A stretch of DNA of 64,000 nt from Paramecium octaurelia (Eukaryota > Ciliophora > Oligohymenophorea > Peniculida > Parameciidae), in NCBI GenBank assembly GCA_905182995.1, contig CAJJDP010000123.1:295871-359870 (forward strand), written 5' to 3'. Position 1 is the first letter of the stretch; each line of letters begins with the position of its first letter. This document shows positions 47,325-59,818 of this stretch, piece after piece. The notes beneath the pieces were generated by a model, which worked only from the letters and a program-made list of their open reading frames with translations, did no database searches and was not told the origin of the DNA. The position numbers and the translations under genes are program-made.

Positions 47325-48162
47325 TCAAGTCCTATCTTCAAATTGACTTAATAATTAGCTAAAATCTAATATTTAAGGTTTAATTTAATGAAGCTAGTTG
47401 CTACAATTATCAATGCATTTACATAGGTCTGTACATCTTTGATTTCTTTTGAGACATTCACAATATTTCTTTGAACAACTATAGATTGAATAAAACATAT
47501 TAATACTTTTATTTTTGACATTTACATCCTTAAAATTCAATTGTTGGGCTTACCAATTACATTTTACCACTCGATTATTTTACTTATTTATTGCAACACC
47601 CAGTGCATTCACACTTAAATGAACATTCTTATCCATATTAGAAGCATTCACAATAATATTTTATACATTTTGTTTTCTTACATCTACATGTAATGGATTC
47701 ATTCCGAATATTCTAATATTATTATTATAAACTAAAGAATTTAGCATTATTATATTTACTGATCTGAGGCTTGCACTTTCTCTAATTTATTTACGATGAC
47801 ATTGTCCCTTCTTATTTCTATTGAATTTATCAAATCCAAAGTGTATGATGAATTGACTAATCTTATTAACTTATTGTATACCTTTATATTCTTTGTTGGT
47901 TGTTCTTTTTTATCTAAAAATGGATTAATCTTTCTTAATGACTAGCTGGTCGTCGTCAAATTTGATTCGTCTGATTATTTTGTTAACTTTTTCTTCCAAT
48001 TTTTATTCGTTCTTTAAAGTTTATATTGATTTATTTTGGAATTGTTAAGGAGAATCTTTTAATCCAAATTCTTCTATCGTCGAGATATTTTCCTATTATT
48101 ACTATTAAACCTTTTTAGGAGTTTTAACTAAATGAATTTTAAAATTATACATTCATTTTCAT
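47325..48162 (-). CDS. CXC (tesmin/TSO1-like) domain DNA-binding protein
   Basis: A 252-residue protein with two Cys-rich CXC repeats as in LIN54/tesmin. The first: CRCKKTKCIKYYCECFQYG continuing QECSFKCECTGCCNK. The second: GCKCQKQNCSKKYCECLKRN continuing QRCTDLCKCIDNCSN. CXC domains bind the CHR promoter element in LIN54, so it is a probable transcription factor. Introns: 48128-48150, 47732-47759 and 47479-47506. The last joins the two halves of the second CXC repeat. The N-terminal 100 residues are basic with little order. Confidence 0.82.
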
Positions 48163-49241
48163 TTAGTTGCTTTTACTTGAAAAAACCACTCATTTTTATA
48201 AACTCCAATTATCAAAATTAATACATAAGTATACATCCAATATTAATATATACATCTATCATTTATTGTATTACATTAGCCAACTTTATCACTTCCCACC
48301 AATTTACCGCCAAAGTATCAGAATTCATCAGTACAAATAAAATAGTATTACAAATAATTTTTTAAGTTTAGGCTGAATGTTTAAAGGCTTTTTTAAATTA
48401 TATATATAATTTTTCTATATTTCCTATGAATATACTTATTTAATTCCCTGGAACTCATCTTTCATTTGAAATAAAAACAAAAATTGTTTTAATTTTTTTT
48501 ACTAACTTTTGTTCCATTTAAAATTGCAATTTAGCATTCCAATTATTCACTTTTCTCCCTTCTTATAAATCTAACATTTTACGATTAAATTTTATTTATT
48601 ATGTAAATTTAATCAGAAAAAATAATCTAAATAAAATGATTGAATATTTTCTTGTTTAAAGATTAATTTTATTGTTACAACAAATTATTTGTTATAAACA
48701 TATCAATAGATTTTATAATTAAAACTTTAATACAAATGAGAACTAGCGTAATAATCAAAGAAAATGTTTATATCTTATAATTTAAGGTAGGTAAAATGAA
48801 TTCCTTTCGATTACAAAATAGATGAACCTTAATTATTAATTGATTTTATACAGGATTCATTTATTAGTCTTTAAATTCAATTATTTAGATTGAACCTCAA
48901 AAATAATTCGCTCTACTACAAAAAATCTTTCTTTGTTAATATTCGCTATATTTAGATGGTCGGAATTATGGTAAAAAGCATTCTCTATTCTACAAAATTG
49001 AATGAATTTAAAAATTTTTTCTTTATAAAAATGAATAGTTCCAAATAACATCTAAATTATTATATTTAAATTTTATGGTAATAAATTCATTAAGTACTTT
49101 AATTAATGGGTATATCATAATTTGAAAGAAGAGCAATTTGATAAATTGACTAAGTATTTTAATCCTTATATTTATTATTCTAAAATTTACAGTTTGTAAA
49201 ATCTAGATTGATTTGATTTATTATATTAAATATAAAATAAA
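48163..49241. other. Large gene-free AT-rich region
   Basis: About 1.08 kb between head-to-head CXC and NDUFA12 genes. It has many A/T runs and an approximate TATATATATAA at 48400-48415. No coding frame with protein character, no tRNA, no repeat unit recognised. It is the longest convincing noncoding stretch outside the 54-64 kb zone. Confidence 0.45.
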
Positions 49242-49900
49242 ATGGGGCTTTGGGCTTGGACATTAAACTAGATGTTAACTCCTAAATTTTGGACTTTGGT
49301 TCGAAGAGAAGGTAATTCTAAACTATAAAGTCTTAGGATTTTGGTAAACCTATATTAGAATGCACAGAGCTTAATCAAGATCTAGTCATTATGCAGGAGG
49401 TTAAAATGGACCAATACAATGCGTTGGTTAGGATTAATTTGGCAATAAATATTACGAAGATTTTGATGTCACACGTATGCTTTGTAGAGAAGCAATTTTT
49501 AGATCGAAATCAAAGGAGATGGGTGGAATATAATGATTATTTCAACCCGTGGCATACTCTTGGAGATAGGGTTCCTCCAGTATGGCATGGTTGGATGGCT
49601 CATGTCTATGATGAGGCTCCTTCAAGAACTGGGCATTCACATTTTGTCTAGCCATTTTATTAGAAACCTGCAACAGACAATCAATCTCACACACCTAATC
49701 ATTATTTTCCTTAAGGGGCAATGTAGAGTTTAAATAGATTAGAATTTATGTAAAGTCGGTCTTGAAAATATTTAAGCAAATACCATAGAGACAGAAGAGC
49801 TGCTCCTTTTGAGCCAGGACAATCCCAAGGTTTCGAAGGAAAGAAACTAATTGTTGAAAGACAGAGCTATTCAGAGGATGTAATGGCAAATAGAGAATGA
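49242..49900 (+). CDS. NADH dehydrogenase (complex I) subunit NDUFA12/B17.2-like
   Basis: An accessory subunit of mitochondrial complex I, 192 residues. Conserved segments: LVRREGFWQTYIRMHRAQS, CVGQDQFGNKYYEDFDV, then HRNQRRWVEYNDYFNPWHTL and VPPVWHGWMAHVYDEAPS. Three introns are essential: 49312-49336, 49475-49502 and 49750-49776. The second rejoins YYEDFDVTHRNQRRW exactly. The C-terminal part (GQSQGFEGKKLIVERQSYSE) is longer than in animals, as usual for ciliates. No separate targeting peptide is obvious. Confidence 0.92.
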
Positions 49901-49980
49901 TTTAATATATAAATATAAGATATTATCGAGAAGCTAATAGATTTGAGTTCAGATGTAATTAAAGATTAAATAATTAATTT

Positions 49981-51271
49981 ATGGATAAGCACAATTTATA
50001 AGACAATGCAGAGTATGAAACTTCAGAACAAATAACAATTTATCCTACTTTTGAATCTATGTAGTTGAGGGAAGAACTTTTAAGAGGTAAAAATTTAAGA
50101 AAAATATAGGCATCTATGCTTTTGGTTTTAATAAACCTTCAGCAGTGTAATAAAGAGCAATTGTTCCTGTAATATAAGGAAGAGATGTAATAGTATAGAG
50201 TCAGAGTGGTACTGGTAAGACGGCAGTATTTAGTTTGTCAGCTTTGTCGATGATAGATTTATCTATTAGGTAGAAGATTATTTTTAATATTCTTAGGGAA
50301 CCTTAAGTCTTGATTTTATCGAATACAAGAGAGTTGGCAGAACAAAGTGCAAAAGTAGCTATGGCTTTAGGAGATTTTCTTAATGTATCAAGTAAGAATA
50401 TTAGTCGATAATATGATAGTTCATGCTTGTATTGGAGGGCATTCTATTTAAGATGATATTAGCAAACTGTAGCATGGAGTATAGATAGTATCCGGTACTC
50501 CAGGCAGAGTATTTGATATGATATAGAGGAAAGAATTACGAGTTCGCCATTTAAAAATGTTGATACTTGATGAGGCTGATGAAATGTTAACTAAAGGATT
50601 CAAATAATAAGTTTATGATATCTATAGATATTTACCGCCTACAACTTAGAATGTAGTAGTATCAGCAACCTTGCCTCAAGAAATACTTGATATGACTGAC
50701 AAATTCATGAACAATCCCCTTAAGATATTAGTGAAAAGAGATGAATTGACATTAGAAGGAATTAAATAATTCTTTATTTAAGTGGATAAAGAAGAATGGA
50801 AGTTCGATACTCTATGTGATTTATATGATACCCTAACTATCACTTAAGCAGTTATCTTTTGCTCTACAATTAATAAGTGTGAATGGTTAGCAAATAAGAT
50901 GAGAGAACATGAATTTACTGTGGTCTAGATGAACGGAAAAATGTCTCAAAAGGAAAGAGATAAAATTATGGCCGAATTTAGATAAGGAAATAAGAGAGTT
51001 TTGATTGCTACTGATGTTTGGGGAAGAGGTATTATTTTTAAATTAACAACAAGGTCTTGACGTTCAATAAGTATCCTTAGTAATCAATTATGATTTACCA
51101 AACTCTAGAGAATTGTATATCCACAGAATTGGTAGGTCTGGTAGATTTGGAAGAAAGGGTGTTGCCATCAATTTTGTTAAATAAGAAGACGTCAGACTTC
51201 TGAGAGATATTGAATAATATTATTCAACACAAATTGATGAGATGCCTATGAATGTGACAGATTTATTATGA
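49981..51271 (+). CDS. DEAD-box RNA helicase, eIF4A/eIF4AIII-like
   Basis: ATP-dependent RNA helicase of 395 residues, the length of eIF4A. Motifs in order: Q motif FNKPSAVQQRAI, motif [12 protein letters not shown], Ia [17 protein letters not shown], Ib [60 protein letters not shown] and [15 protein letters not shown]. Introns are 50087-50109, 50270-50296 (27 nt, 3n without TGA), 50392-50419 and 51029-51053. The DVW form favours eIF4AIII/FAL1 (exon junction complex or rRNA processing) over translation eIF4A. Motif V has Gly where the family usually has Ala (DVWARG). Confidence 0.92.
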
Positions 51272-51361
51272 AATTAATTATTAATTCAATATAGCAATTT
51301 ATTCCCAGAAATACTCTATTGGTAATCAATAATTATACACTTTTATTTTTATTAATATAAT

Positions 51362-52613
51362 ATGTTTTAATCTCTATTGAATTTAAAGTACATATTCAGA
51401 CATTTATATTTTAGATATTCATGGTAGCAAAGTAGTAAGGATGATATAAATAACAAAGAATTGGTTGATGCCTCAATAAGCATTTTAGGCTTCAGTATCA
51501 AAAATCTGCCTTCTGAGGTAAATTACATGTTTATTATTTTAGAAGAAAAAAGAAATCATTCAACAAATATATAGTCGAACAATATGGTTTACATATCGTA
51601 AGAATTTCCCTTAAATTTTAAGTATTAAAGCACATAATTATTTAGATAGCTAATAAACTTCTGATGCTGGTTGGGGTTGTATGTTAAGGTCAGGTTAAAT
51701 GATATGGGCTTAAATTTTGAGAGTTCATATAAGGTAAAAGAAATAGCATAGCAAAGATTATCAATATAAATTACTTTGTGCTTTTTCAGATGATGATGAT
51801 GATGAACATAAAAAAATGTTTACAGATAATTTTAAACTTTGTTTAAGCCCTTATTCAATACAAAAAATAGAAGCCATATCACAAATAAAATTTTCTATGA
51901 AGCCCTGCTAATGGTATAGACCTGATTAGATATTGAATGCTCTATCATTATTACATTAATAAAAATAACTAGAAGGAAGTGAAGATTTAGAAATAACTAT
52001 TTCTGATAATCTGATGTATGATAGATTGTATTCAGAAATGTATGGTCTAAAGATGGATTGTGAACATATAGTTAATGAAATAAAATAAGATAAAAATAAA
52101 GAAATATCAAAAATCTGTAATGTTTGCCAAAAGAAAGAACCTAAAGCTTTAGCAATCTTTTTCATAACAAGAATTGGATTGGATGAAATTAATAAGGACT
52201 ATTTGCCATTTTTAAATGATTTAATAGATTTGCCACACTTTTAAGGAATTATAGGAGGAAAAGATGACAAAGCCTATTACATTCTTGGAAGAGTAAACAA
52301 AAGATTAATTTATTTGGATCCTCATTATATTTAGGAGCATATTAATAGAGGGAATGTTGTGATGCTCAAGGATACATTCTTTTGTAAAGATGTTAAATAT
52401 ATTAATGAGGAATAAATGAGTCCATCAATAGCTTTAGGATTTTACTGCTAAAATCAAACGGAATTAGATAAATTCTTTAATTCTGTTGAATAAATTAAAA
52501 AGAACTACGATAATGAGAAAACCTTTGGTTATATTAGTAGGATAACTCCAAACTCGTATATCATAGGAATAGATGAAAATGATTTTCTTGTGATTAAAGA
52601 AGAAGATTTTTGA
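51362..52613 (+). CDS. ATG4 autophagy cysteine protease
   Basis: Processes and delipidates ATG8 in autophagy. 408 residues. The catalytic Cys lies in TSDAGWGCMLRSGQM and the Asp-His pair in LIYLDPHYIQEH. Other C54 landmarks: FTYRKNFPQI near the N-terminus, QGIIGGKDDKAYYILG, and MSPSIALGFYCQ. A CxxC pair (CNVCQKKEPKALAI) sits in a family-variable insert. One intron at 51518-51542. All catalytic residues are intact. Confidence 0.93.
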
Positions 52614-52835
52614 TTAAGATATATGTGGTTACCAAATTAATTGTAATATTAGTTGCTTTCATATATTTCAATGTATTTTCATCTAAATCTCTTGTCAACA
52701 AGAAACTGAGATTTACTATAAAATCTAGACATTTATGATTTTATACATTCTAGAAAATCTAACATTCTTAAACACGATTTCTCACTTTATATTGTAGAAA
52801 TTCTGATTTGTTATTAAATAATTATTTGTGCAATT

Positions 52836-53817
52836 ATGTTTAAAGTGATATACATTAGAAATGCAGATCCCGTCTTCTTCACTGAATTGGACGACAGATT
52901 ATAAAATTGCCTAAGAAAGCTGGGAGTGGATGTAATATAGGTCGAATTAGAAGATCTATATTTTGAATGGGAAGCTGGAGTAATCTTAAATCCTAAATAT
53001 ATATAGAAAATTTCTTTCTACAATAAAGGAGAGTTAATAGACTTTGATGGTGTTATGAATTGGGGTTACATGAGTCCTAAACATATGTAGGACTTTAACT
53101 ACTTCATTGAAGCAGCAGAGAGTGCTGGTAAAGTCACTTTGCATTCCACTAATGCTGAAAAGATATTACAAAGCAAATTACTATAAGGCCTTAGATTTGC
53201 TAAACATGGAGTACCTATCCCTAAAAGTATGGCTGCTTTTACAGTGAACACTATTAAATAAACTGTTAGATCTAATTTTACTTAATAAGAAAAGGGAGTT
53301 GTAAAGGCATTAGATGGATATGGTGGAGACGGAGTATAACTAGCCAGAGGTTAAGATGAGATAATTAGCATGGCTTCAAAGGAGGTCTGGAAGAATCATT
53401 AGTCCGTAATTTAAAAATTTATTCCTGATTCAATTGGAAGGTCAGTAAGAGCCCTCTGTATGAATGGTCAGCTAATTTTAGCATGTGAATTTAGTGATAC
53501 AGGATCAGTAAATCTCTTTTTTATTGTAGGACTTTAGATCAAATAATGGTTATCATGAATCATTGAAATTAGTCAATAAGATGGATTAATTCAAAAGATA
53601 TGAAGAAGTTGCTCTTAAGGCAGTTAATGCAATTGAACCAAATCTAACTATTGGAGGAGTTGATATCTTAGATTCAGAAGTTCATGGATTATAAGTTTTG
53701 GAAGTTAATGGATGGTCAGATCTTTGGGACTCTGAGAGAATAACTGGAATTGACACATTCTAAAAAGTGGCAGATAGTTATCTAGCCAGACTAAAAAGAC
53801 ATTATCACAAGGAATGA
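52836..53817 (+). CDS. RimK-type ATP-grasp ligase
   Basis: A 319-residue enzyme of the ATP-grasp class, which forms C-N bonds through acyl-phosphates. Seen: an N-terminal Rossmann-like part (VIYIRNADPVFFTELDDRLQ), SKLLQGLRFAKHGVPIPKSM, the ATP-binding segment VVKALDGYGGDGVQLARG, KFIPDSIGRSVRALCMNGQL, and the metal site GGVDILDSEVHGLQVLEVNG. The order matches the RimK / alpha-L-glutamate ligase group. One intron at 53508-53529 (22 nt). Substrate unknown; bacterial relatives add Glu to proteins or cofactors. Confidence 0.82.
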
Positions 53818-54026
53818 AGAATGATTATTTAGTATATAGAAGTTCAATTTAGATTTTTTAATCCAAAAAATTTTATTTTATTTTTTTCGTTTAAAAATAC
53901 ATACTTTAGAGTAATTTAAAAATCGATTGATTAAGATGGAAAATAAAATAAATTATCATTCTAGTTTATGATAAATTTCCATTTTATTAATATCATGCAA
54001 TGTATTTGGTAATACATTTCAAACTT

Positions 54027-55452
54027 TCAATTATAAACTTATAAAACAATATAAAGGTTTTCAAAAATAATCAGGTAGTAAAAGAACTACAGATTCCCAA
54101 AGAAAGTCAACAAATTTATTAATTATCCAGCTGATTTAACTTTTCTAACTGTAATTGCACCATTTTCACATCCAAACTATATGATAATACTCAAAGATTA
54201 CATTTTATTTAAGTAGAATTCTTGGAGAATTTGAATTTCCTTTACTTTCTTGGTTTATTATGTAAAAACCATTATTTAGGTCGATGGCTTTGGCCACCCC
54301 AAAGGAATTCTGTTTTGATTAAAAACAATAACTGATTTATTTTAATTTTTAATTTCTTTTAAATCGATAATCCAAGTTATTACATGCTCAAAAAATTTCT
54401 GACATATAAAGAAGATTTTGCTTTTCAGTTCCTTAACTACCATTTTATAATTAAAATAGGTTTACTTTAAGTAGAATGTTAATAAAACCTCAGTTAAAAA
54501 ATAAGAAATCACTTCTAACTAATAAATATAATCTTAATTTAAGCTGAAAACAAAATACTTATACCCCACTATTTAAATAAGGTTTCTGTTTTTAAAGGAT
54601 CACTTCGTAGATCCAAAATTATTTCCAATAACAATTTGCCAGCTTAAGGTAAATCCAATTTAATACACCTTTGAATTGTGAATCAAAAAATTTGTAATTA
54701 TTGACCGGTATTTACTTGAAATTTGAAATAGTGTGTATTTTCTTCCAATTATTCAACTATATTTTAAATTCCTTTCGGAATATAAATTAAATTTTTCCAT
54801 TCATATTGGATATCAACTAAAGCTGTCAGACTAATATATAGGCAAATTGTTACTAAAATACTAATTGTGGTTGTAATTATTAATAATTTTGATCAAGAAT
54901 GTTTACTTGAGAGTTAACAAAAATAGCCAAAAAAGGATGTAAGAGTTCATTAAGGAATTGAAAACAATAAAGTTTATCCCAAACTCTTTTCGAATATTCC
55001 TCATAGACTTTTAATTTTTTAACTCAGACCTTTGGTTTATTTTCTAACCTTAGTTTTTTTTAGCTGGATCCTTTAAATTTCTAAGAACTGAGCAGAGCAC
55101 AAAGTAAAGAATAACTGAGTAATCTAATTTTAAAGAATAGCCACAATAATATCAATTTACTATTTACAGTAATTCAGAATAATTATATAATAATGCAACA
55201 TATTCCAAAGCAAAGTAAAATTCGAAATAAACAACAGCTTGATTTAATTTCAATGGATGAAAAATCTTGCAATATATTTATTAGAATTGTGAGTAGTTTA
55301 CAGAAATCAATGATTTGTATTGATATTTAAATATAATGATAAACAGACAAATATTACAAAACTTGAGCTCAATAAAGAATTGCACAAATAATAATAATTC
55401 AACATCCTCCTTTTTCTTCAAATCTCATTTTCTTTATCTACTTCGCTTCCTG
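54027..55452 (-). CDS. Unknown multi-exon protein, 3' part (interrupted by assembly redundancy)
   Basis: Minus-strand frames linked by candidate mini-introns read VYEEYSKRVWDKLYCFQFLN, ELLHPFLAIFVNSQVNIL, YLTALVDIQYEWKNLIYIPK, RCIKLDLPQAGKLLLEIILD, LRSDPLKTETLFK and, at the end, SVIVFNQNRIPLGWPKPST and FGCENGAITVRKVKSAG. The last part (54443 to 54027) is a clean open frame ending in TGA. One in-frame TGA (after QQLQIF, near 54690) is not explained. I do not recognise the family. The 5' part lies inside the repeated blocks and the true exon order is obscured by the duplicated contig ends. Confidence 0.4.
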
Positions 55453-55903
55453 AGTTCTCTAGATATCATTGCGCTCTAAGACATCTCCTTCCAAATAACA
55501 CTTATATTAGGCATTTTTTTGTACATATTTAGTTTTATTGAATATGATGGACTAACTGAATATTTTATAAATTGATTTTTCTTTTGTTGAAAGTATTAAA
55601 AATTGGCCAATAATATCAAGAATTATATTAGTAGCAAATTAATTGATTATAGAACACAAACAAAATCAGAGTCAAATAAAAGATTTCTGTAAAAACCATG
55701 TTTTAATATTTGATAATAGGTTGCAAGTAAAATTGATTTTCCTTAACTTTATAACTTTGTTAATCATTATTGTATCAATATTGGACAAGACACTAAAAGC
55801 TGAGCTATCATAATCCCTTTGTATCTTAAAGCAAAGTGGGCATTCATTAATCAATTAAGTCAAGCGCAAAAGTTAGAAAGCAAAAAAAGAGCATAAAAGA
55901 AAT
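54461..55903. repeat. Redundant block A (contig end)
   Basis: 1443 bp identical, as far as I can compare, to 55905-57347. It begins TTTACTTTAAGTAGAATG and ends right before a single N at 55904. The next base restarts the same sequence. Best read as an unmerged contig overlap. Confidence 0.85.
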
Positions 55904-55904
55904 N

Positions 55905-57590
55905 TTTACTTTAAGTAGAATGTTAATAAAACCTCAGTTAAAAAATAAGAAATCACTTCTAACTAATAAATATAATCTTAATTTAAGCTGAAAACAAAAT
56001 ACTTATACCCCACTATTTAAATAAGGTTTCTGTTTTTAAAGGATCACTTCGTAGATCCAAAATTATTTCCAATAACAATTTGCCAGCTTAAGGTAAATCC
56101 AATTTAATACACCTTTGAATTGTGAATCAAAAAATTTGTAATTATTGACCGGTATTTACTTGAAATTTGAAATAGTGTGTATTTTCTTCCAATTATTCAA
56201 CTATATTTTAAATTCCTTTCGGAATATAAATTAAATTTTTCCATTCATATTGGATATCAACTAAAGCTGTCAGACTAATATATAGGCAAATTGTTACTAA
56301 AATACTAATTGTGGTTGTAATTATTAATAATTTTGATCAAGAATGTTTACTTGAGAGTTAACAAAAATAGCCAAAAAAGGATGTAAGAGTTCATTAAGGA
56401 ATTGAAAACAATAAAGTTTATCCCAAACTCTTTTCGAATATTCCTCATAGACTTTTAATTTTTTAACTCAGACCTTTGGTTTATTTTCTAACCTTAGTTT
56501 TTTTTAGCTGGATCCTTTAAATTTCTAAGAACTGAGCAGAGCACAAAGTAAAGAATAACTGAGTAATCTAATTTTAAAGAATAGCCACAATAATATCAAT
56601 TTACTATTTACAGTAATTCAGAATAATTATATAATAATGCAACATATTCCAAAGCAAAGTAAAATTCGAAATAAACAACAGCTTGATTTAATTTCAATGG
56701 ATGAAAAATCTTGCAATATATTTATTAGAATTGTGAGTAGTTTACAGAAATCAATGATTTGTATTGATATTTAAATATAATGATAAACAGACAAATATTA
56801 CAAAACTTGAGCTCAATAAAGAATTGCACAAATAATAATAATTCAACATCCTCCTTTTTCTTCAAATCTCATTTTCTTTATCTACTTCGCTTCCTGAGTT
56901 CTCTAGATATCATTGCGCTCTAAGACATCTCCTTCCAAATAACACTTATATTAGGCATTTTTTTGTACATATTTAGTTTTATTGAATATGATGGACTAAC
57001 TGAATATTTTATAAATTGATTTTTCTTTTGTTGAAAGTATTAAAAATTGGCCAATAATATCAAGAATTATATTAGTAGCAAATTAATTGATTATAGAACA
57101 CAAACAAAATCAGAGTCAAATAAAAGATTTCTGTAAAAACCATGTTTTAATATTTGATAATAGGTTGCAAGTAAAATTGATTTTCCTTAACTTTATAACT
57201 TTGTTAATCATTATTGTATCAATATTGGACAAGACACTAAAAGCTGAGCTATCATAATCCCTTTGTATCTTAAAGCAAAGTGGGCATTCATTAATCAATT
57301 AAGTCAAGCGCAAAAGTTAGAAAGCAAAAAAAGAGCATAAAAGAAATGAAAGATCATCAAAAGGCAAAAGTATAAAGTTGACTAAAAAAAAAACAAATTA
57401 GGTTCCTTTATAAATATAAATTAACATAATAACAAGCATGAGATAAGTCCAATAATTAGGAGAGCGTATTTTGAAACCTACCTGTGCTAAAACTAAGCTC
57501 ATTGTAGGGTCCTTATGAAGATTTGTGAAAAAAAGGTCGGATATATTTATTTTTTTAAGAAATTTTATTGTTAAAAAGCTAGCAAATATT
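55905..57590. repeat. Redundant block B (contig bounded by Ns)
   Basis: This 1686-bp segment is bounded by N at 55904 and N at 57591. Its first 1443 bp repeat block A and its last 1433 bp (from 56158) repeat in block C, at constant offsets of 1444 and 1434. It adds no unique sequence of its own, so it is probably a contained contig. Confidence 0.85.
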
Positions 57591-57591
57591 N

Positions 57592-59024
57592 ACTTGAAAT
57601 TTGAAATAGTGTGTATTTTCTTCCAATTATTCAACTATATTTTAAATTCCTTTCGGAATATAAATTAAATTTTTCCATTCATATTGGATATCAACTAAAG
57701 CTGTCAGACTAATATATAGGCAAATTGTTACTAAAATACTAATTGTGGTTGTAATTATTAATAATTTTGATCAAGAATGTTTACTTGAGAGTTAACAAAA
57801 ATAGCCAAAAAAGGATGTAAGAGTTCATTAAGGAATTGAAAACAATAAAGTTTATCCCAAACTCTTTTCGAATATTCCTCATAGACTTTTAATTTTTTAA
57901 CTCAGACCTTTGGTTTATTTTCTAACCTTAGTTTTTTTTAGCTGGATCCTTTAAATTTCTAAGAACTGAGCAGAGCACAAAGTAAAGAATAACTGAGTAA
58001 TCTAATTTTAAAGAATAGCCACAATAATATCAATTTACTATTTACAGTAATTCAGAATAATTATATAATAATGCAACATATTCCAAAGCAAAGTAAAATT
58101 CGAAATAAACAACAGCTTGATTTAATTTCAATGGATGAAAAATCTTGCAATATATTTATTAGAATTGTGAGTAGTTTACAGAAATCAATGATTTGTATTG
58201 ATATTTAAATATAATGATAAACAGACAAATATTACAAAACTTGAGCTCAATAAAGAATTGCACAAATAATAATAATTCAACATCCTCCTTTTTCTTCAAA
58301 TCTCATTTTCTTTATCTACTTCGCTTCCTGAGTTCTCTAGATATCATTGCGCTCTAAGACATCTCCTTCCAAATAACACTTATATTAGGCATTTTTTTGT
58401 ACATATTTAGTTTTATTGAATATGATGGACTAACTGAATATTTTATAAATTGATTTTTCTTTTGTTGAAAGTATTAAAAATTGGCCAATAATATCAAGAA
58501 TTATATTAGTAGCAAATTAATTGATTATAGAACACAAACAAAATCAGAGTCAAATAAAAGATTTCTGTAAAAACCATGTTTTAATATTTGATAATAGGTT
58601 GCAAGTAAAATTGATTTTCCTTAACTTTATAACTTTGTTAATCATTATTGTATCAATATTGGACAAGACACTAAAAGCTGAGCTATCATAATCCCTTTGT
58701 ATCTTAAAGCAAAGTGGGCATTCATTAATCAATTAAGTCAAGCGCAAAAGTTAGAAAGCAAAAAAAGAGCATAAAAGAAATGAAAGATCATCAAAAGGCA
58801 AAAGTATAAAGTTGACTAAAAAAAAAACAAATTAGGTTCCTTTATAAATATAAATTAACATAATAACAAGCATGAGATAAGTCCAATAATTAGGAGAGCG
58901 TATTTTGAAACCTACCTGTGCTAAAACTAAGCTCATTGTAGGGTCCTTATGAAGATTTGTGAAAAAAAGGTCGGATATATTTATTTTTTTAAGAAATTTT
59001 ATTGTTAAAAAGCTAGCAAATATT
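57592..59024. repeat. Redundant block C (contig start)
   Basis: Begins ACTTGAAATTTGAAATAG after the N at 57591 and is identical to 56158-57590; sequence then continues into unique DNA. Coding remnants inside (minus strand) include a Cys pair NECPLCFKIQRDYDSS starting at about 58732 and a hydrophobic stretch YWTYLMLVIMLIYIYKG near 58850. A short open piece ending ISRELRKRSRQRK also occurs in each copy. Confidence 0.8.
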
Positions 59025-59056
59025 TATAAATATATGTACATTTATAAGTCAATTAA

Positions 59057-59248
59057 TCAATATAAGAAGTATTTATTCATATAGGTATATCGATTGAAAG
59101 GTTTCTTAAGCCCATGTTTGCCTTTCAACACTAATGAAGCACAAGCATCCATAGAAGATTTGTTATCTATCAAATATGGCGAAAGACTCAAGATGTTCTC
59201 TTGCATATTAGCCAAACTTTTTCTAAGCTTCACCTTTTTTGTTGACAT
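59057..59248 (-). CDS. Short unknown ORF or 5' exon
   Basis: 63 codons: MSTKKVKLRKSLANMQENIL, then SLSPYLIDNKSSMDACASLV and KKPFNRYTYM, ending TGA. The N-terminus is basic and it looks like real protein. It could be a small gene or the first exon of the unknown minus-strand gene that runs into the repeated blocks. No family recognised. Confidence 0.4.
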   Translation of the reverse strand: MSTKKVKLRKSLANMQENILSLSPYLIDNKSSMDACASLVLKGKHGLKKPFNRYTYMNKYFLY

Positions 59249-59332
59249 AAGAAATTATTTTTAATAATTATTAAATATAGAAATTTTATGTTAGAGAGTC
59301 CCAAATATATATAAATTACAAAACTCATATTA

Positions 59333-59818
59333 ATGTATTCCTTTTCTTTCAATGAGTACAATTTAATAACAGATGAGAATAATTCTCCTTTTCGATAAGA
59401 GTTCGATGAAAAAATGTAAATTTATTCTATTAACAGGAAGAATTATAAAATAAGGTTAAGATGTGATAACCTATAATTACTAATTCGAAATTGTGGTATT
59501 TTTTTTAAAAACACCTTATTTATAGAAAAAAAGATAAACTTTGATAAAAATCAAATCTCAAATAAATTGTGGTTTATTACAAATATTAGAAAAAAACTGA
59601 ATAATAGTTAGGAGCTAGATAAAAACAACAATTCTTTTTTGTAAGATGACCAAAAATTTTAAAGAAATTTCGAAATTATTCATATTAGATAATCAGATAG
59701 AATTAACTAGAATGTGAACCCAACAAAATTATCAAGTTGGAAATCAAAAAGGTAGTATTAGAATAAGATGATAAACTCTTTTGTGAAAAATTTCAACAAG
59801 GAAATGGAGATGATCTGA
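59333..59818 (+). CDS. Unknown 154-residue protein
   Basis: An open frame from MYSFSFNEYNLITDENNSPF to TGA 59816-59818. It uses a 21-nt intron at 59416-59436, which is 3n and lacks TGA. The product is basic, Asn/Lys/Gln-rich, with KLWFITNIRKKLNNSQELD and IRQSDRINQNVNPTKLSSW. No domain recognised. Low complexity makes it less certain. Confidence 0.45.

Noticed and set aside
47732-48162. Apparent frameshift in the CXC-domain gene
   Set aside because: Recounting the bases after the first intron showed one continuous frame; total length minus introns is an exact multiple of three.
57398-57634. Minus-strand ORF crossing the N at 57591
   Set aside because: It exists only by reading through the artificial contig junction.
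54461-59024. Genuine tandem repeat array or transposon
   Set aside because: Boundaries coincide with single Ns, the units are offset copies of each other and no terminal repeats or transposase are seen.
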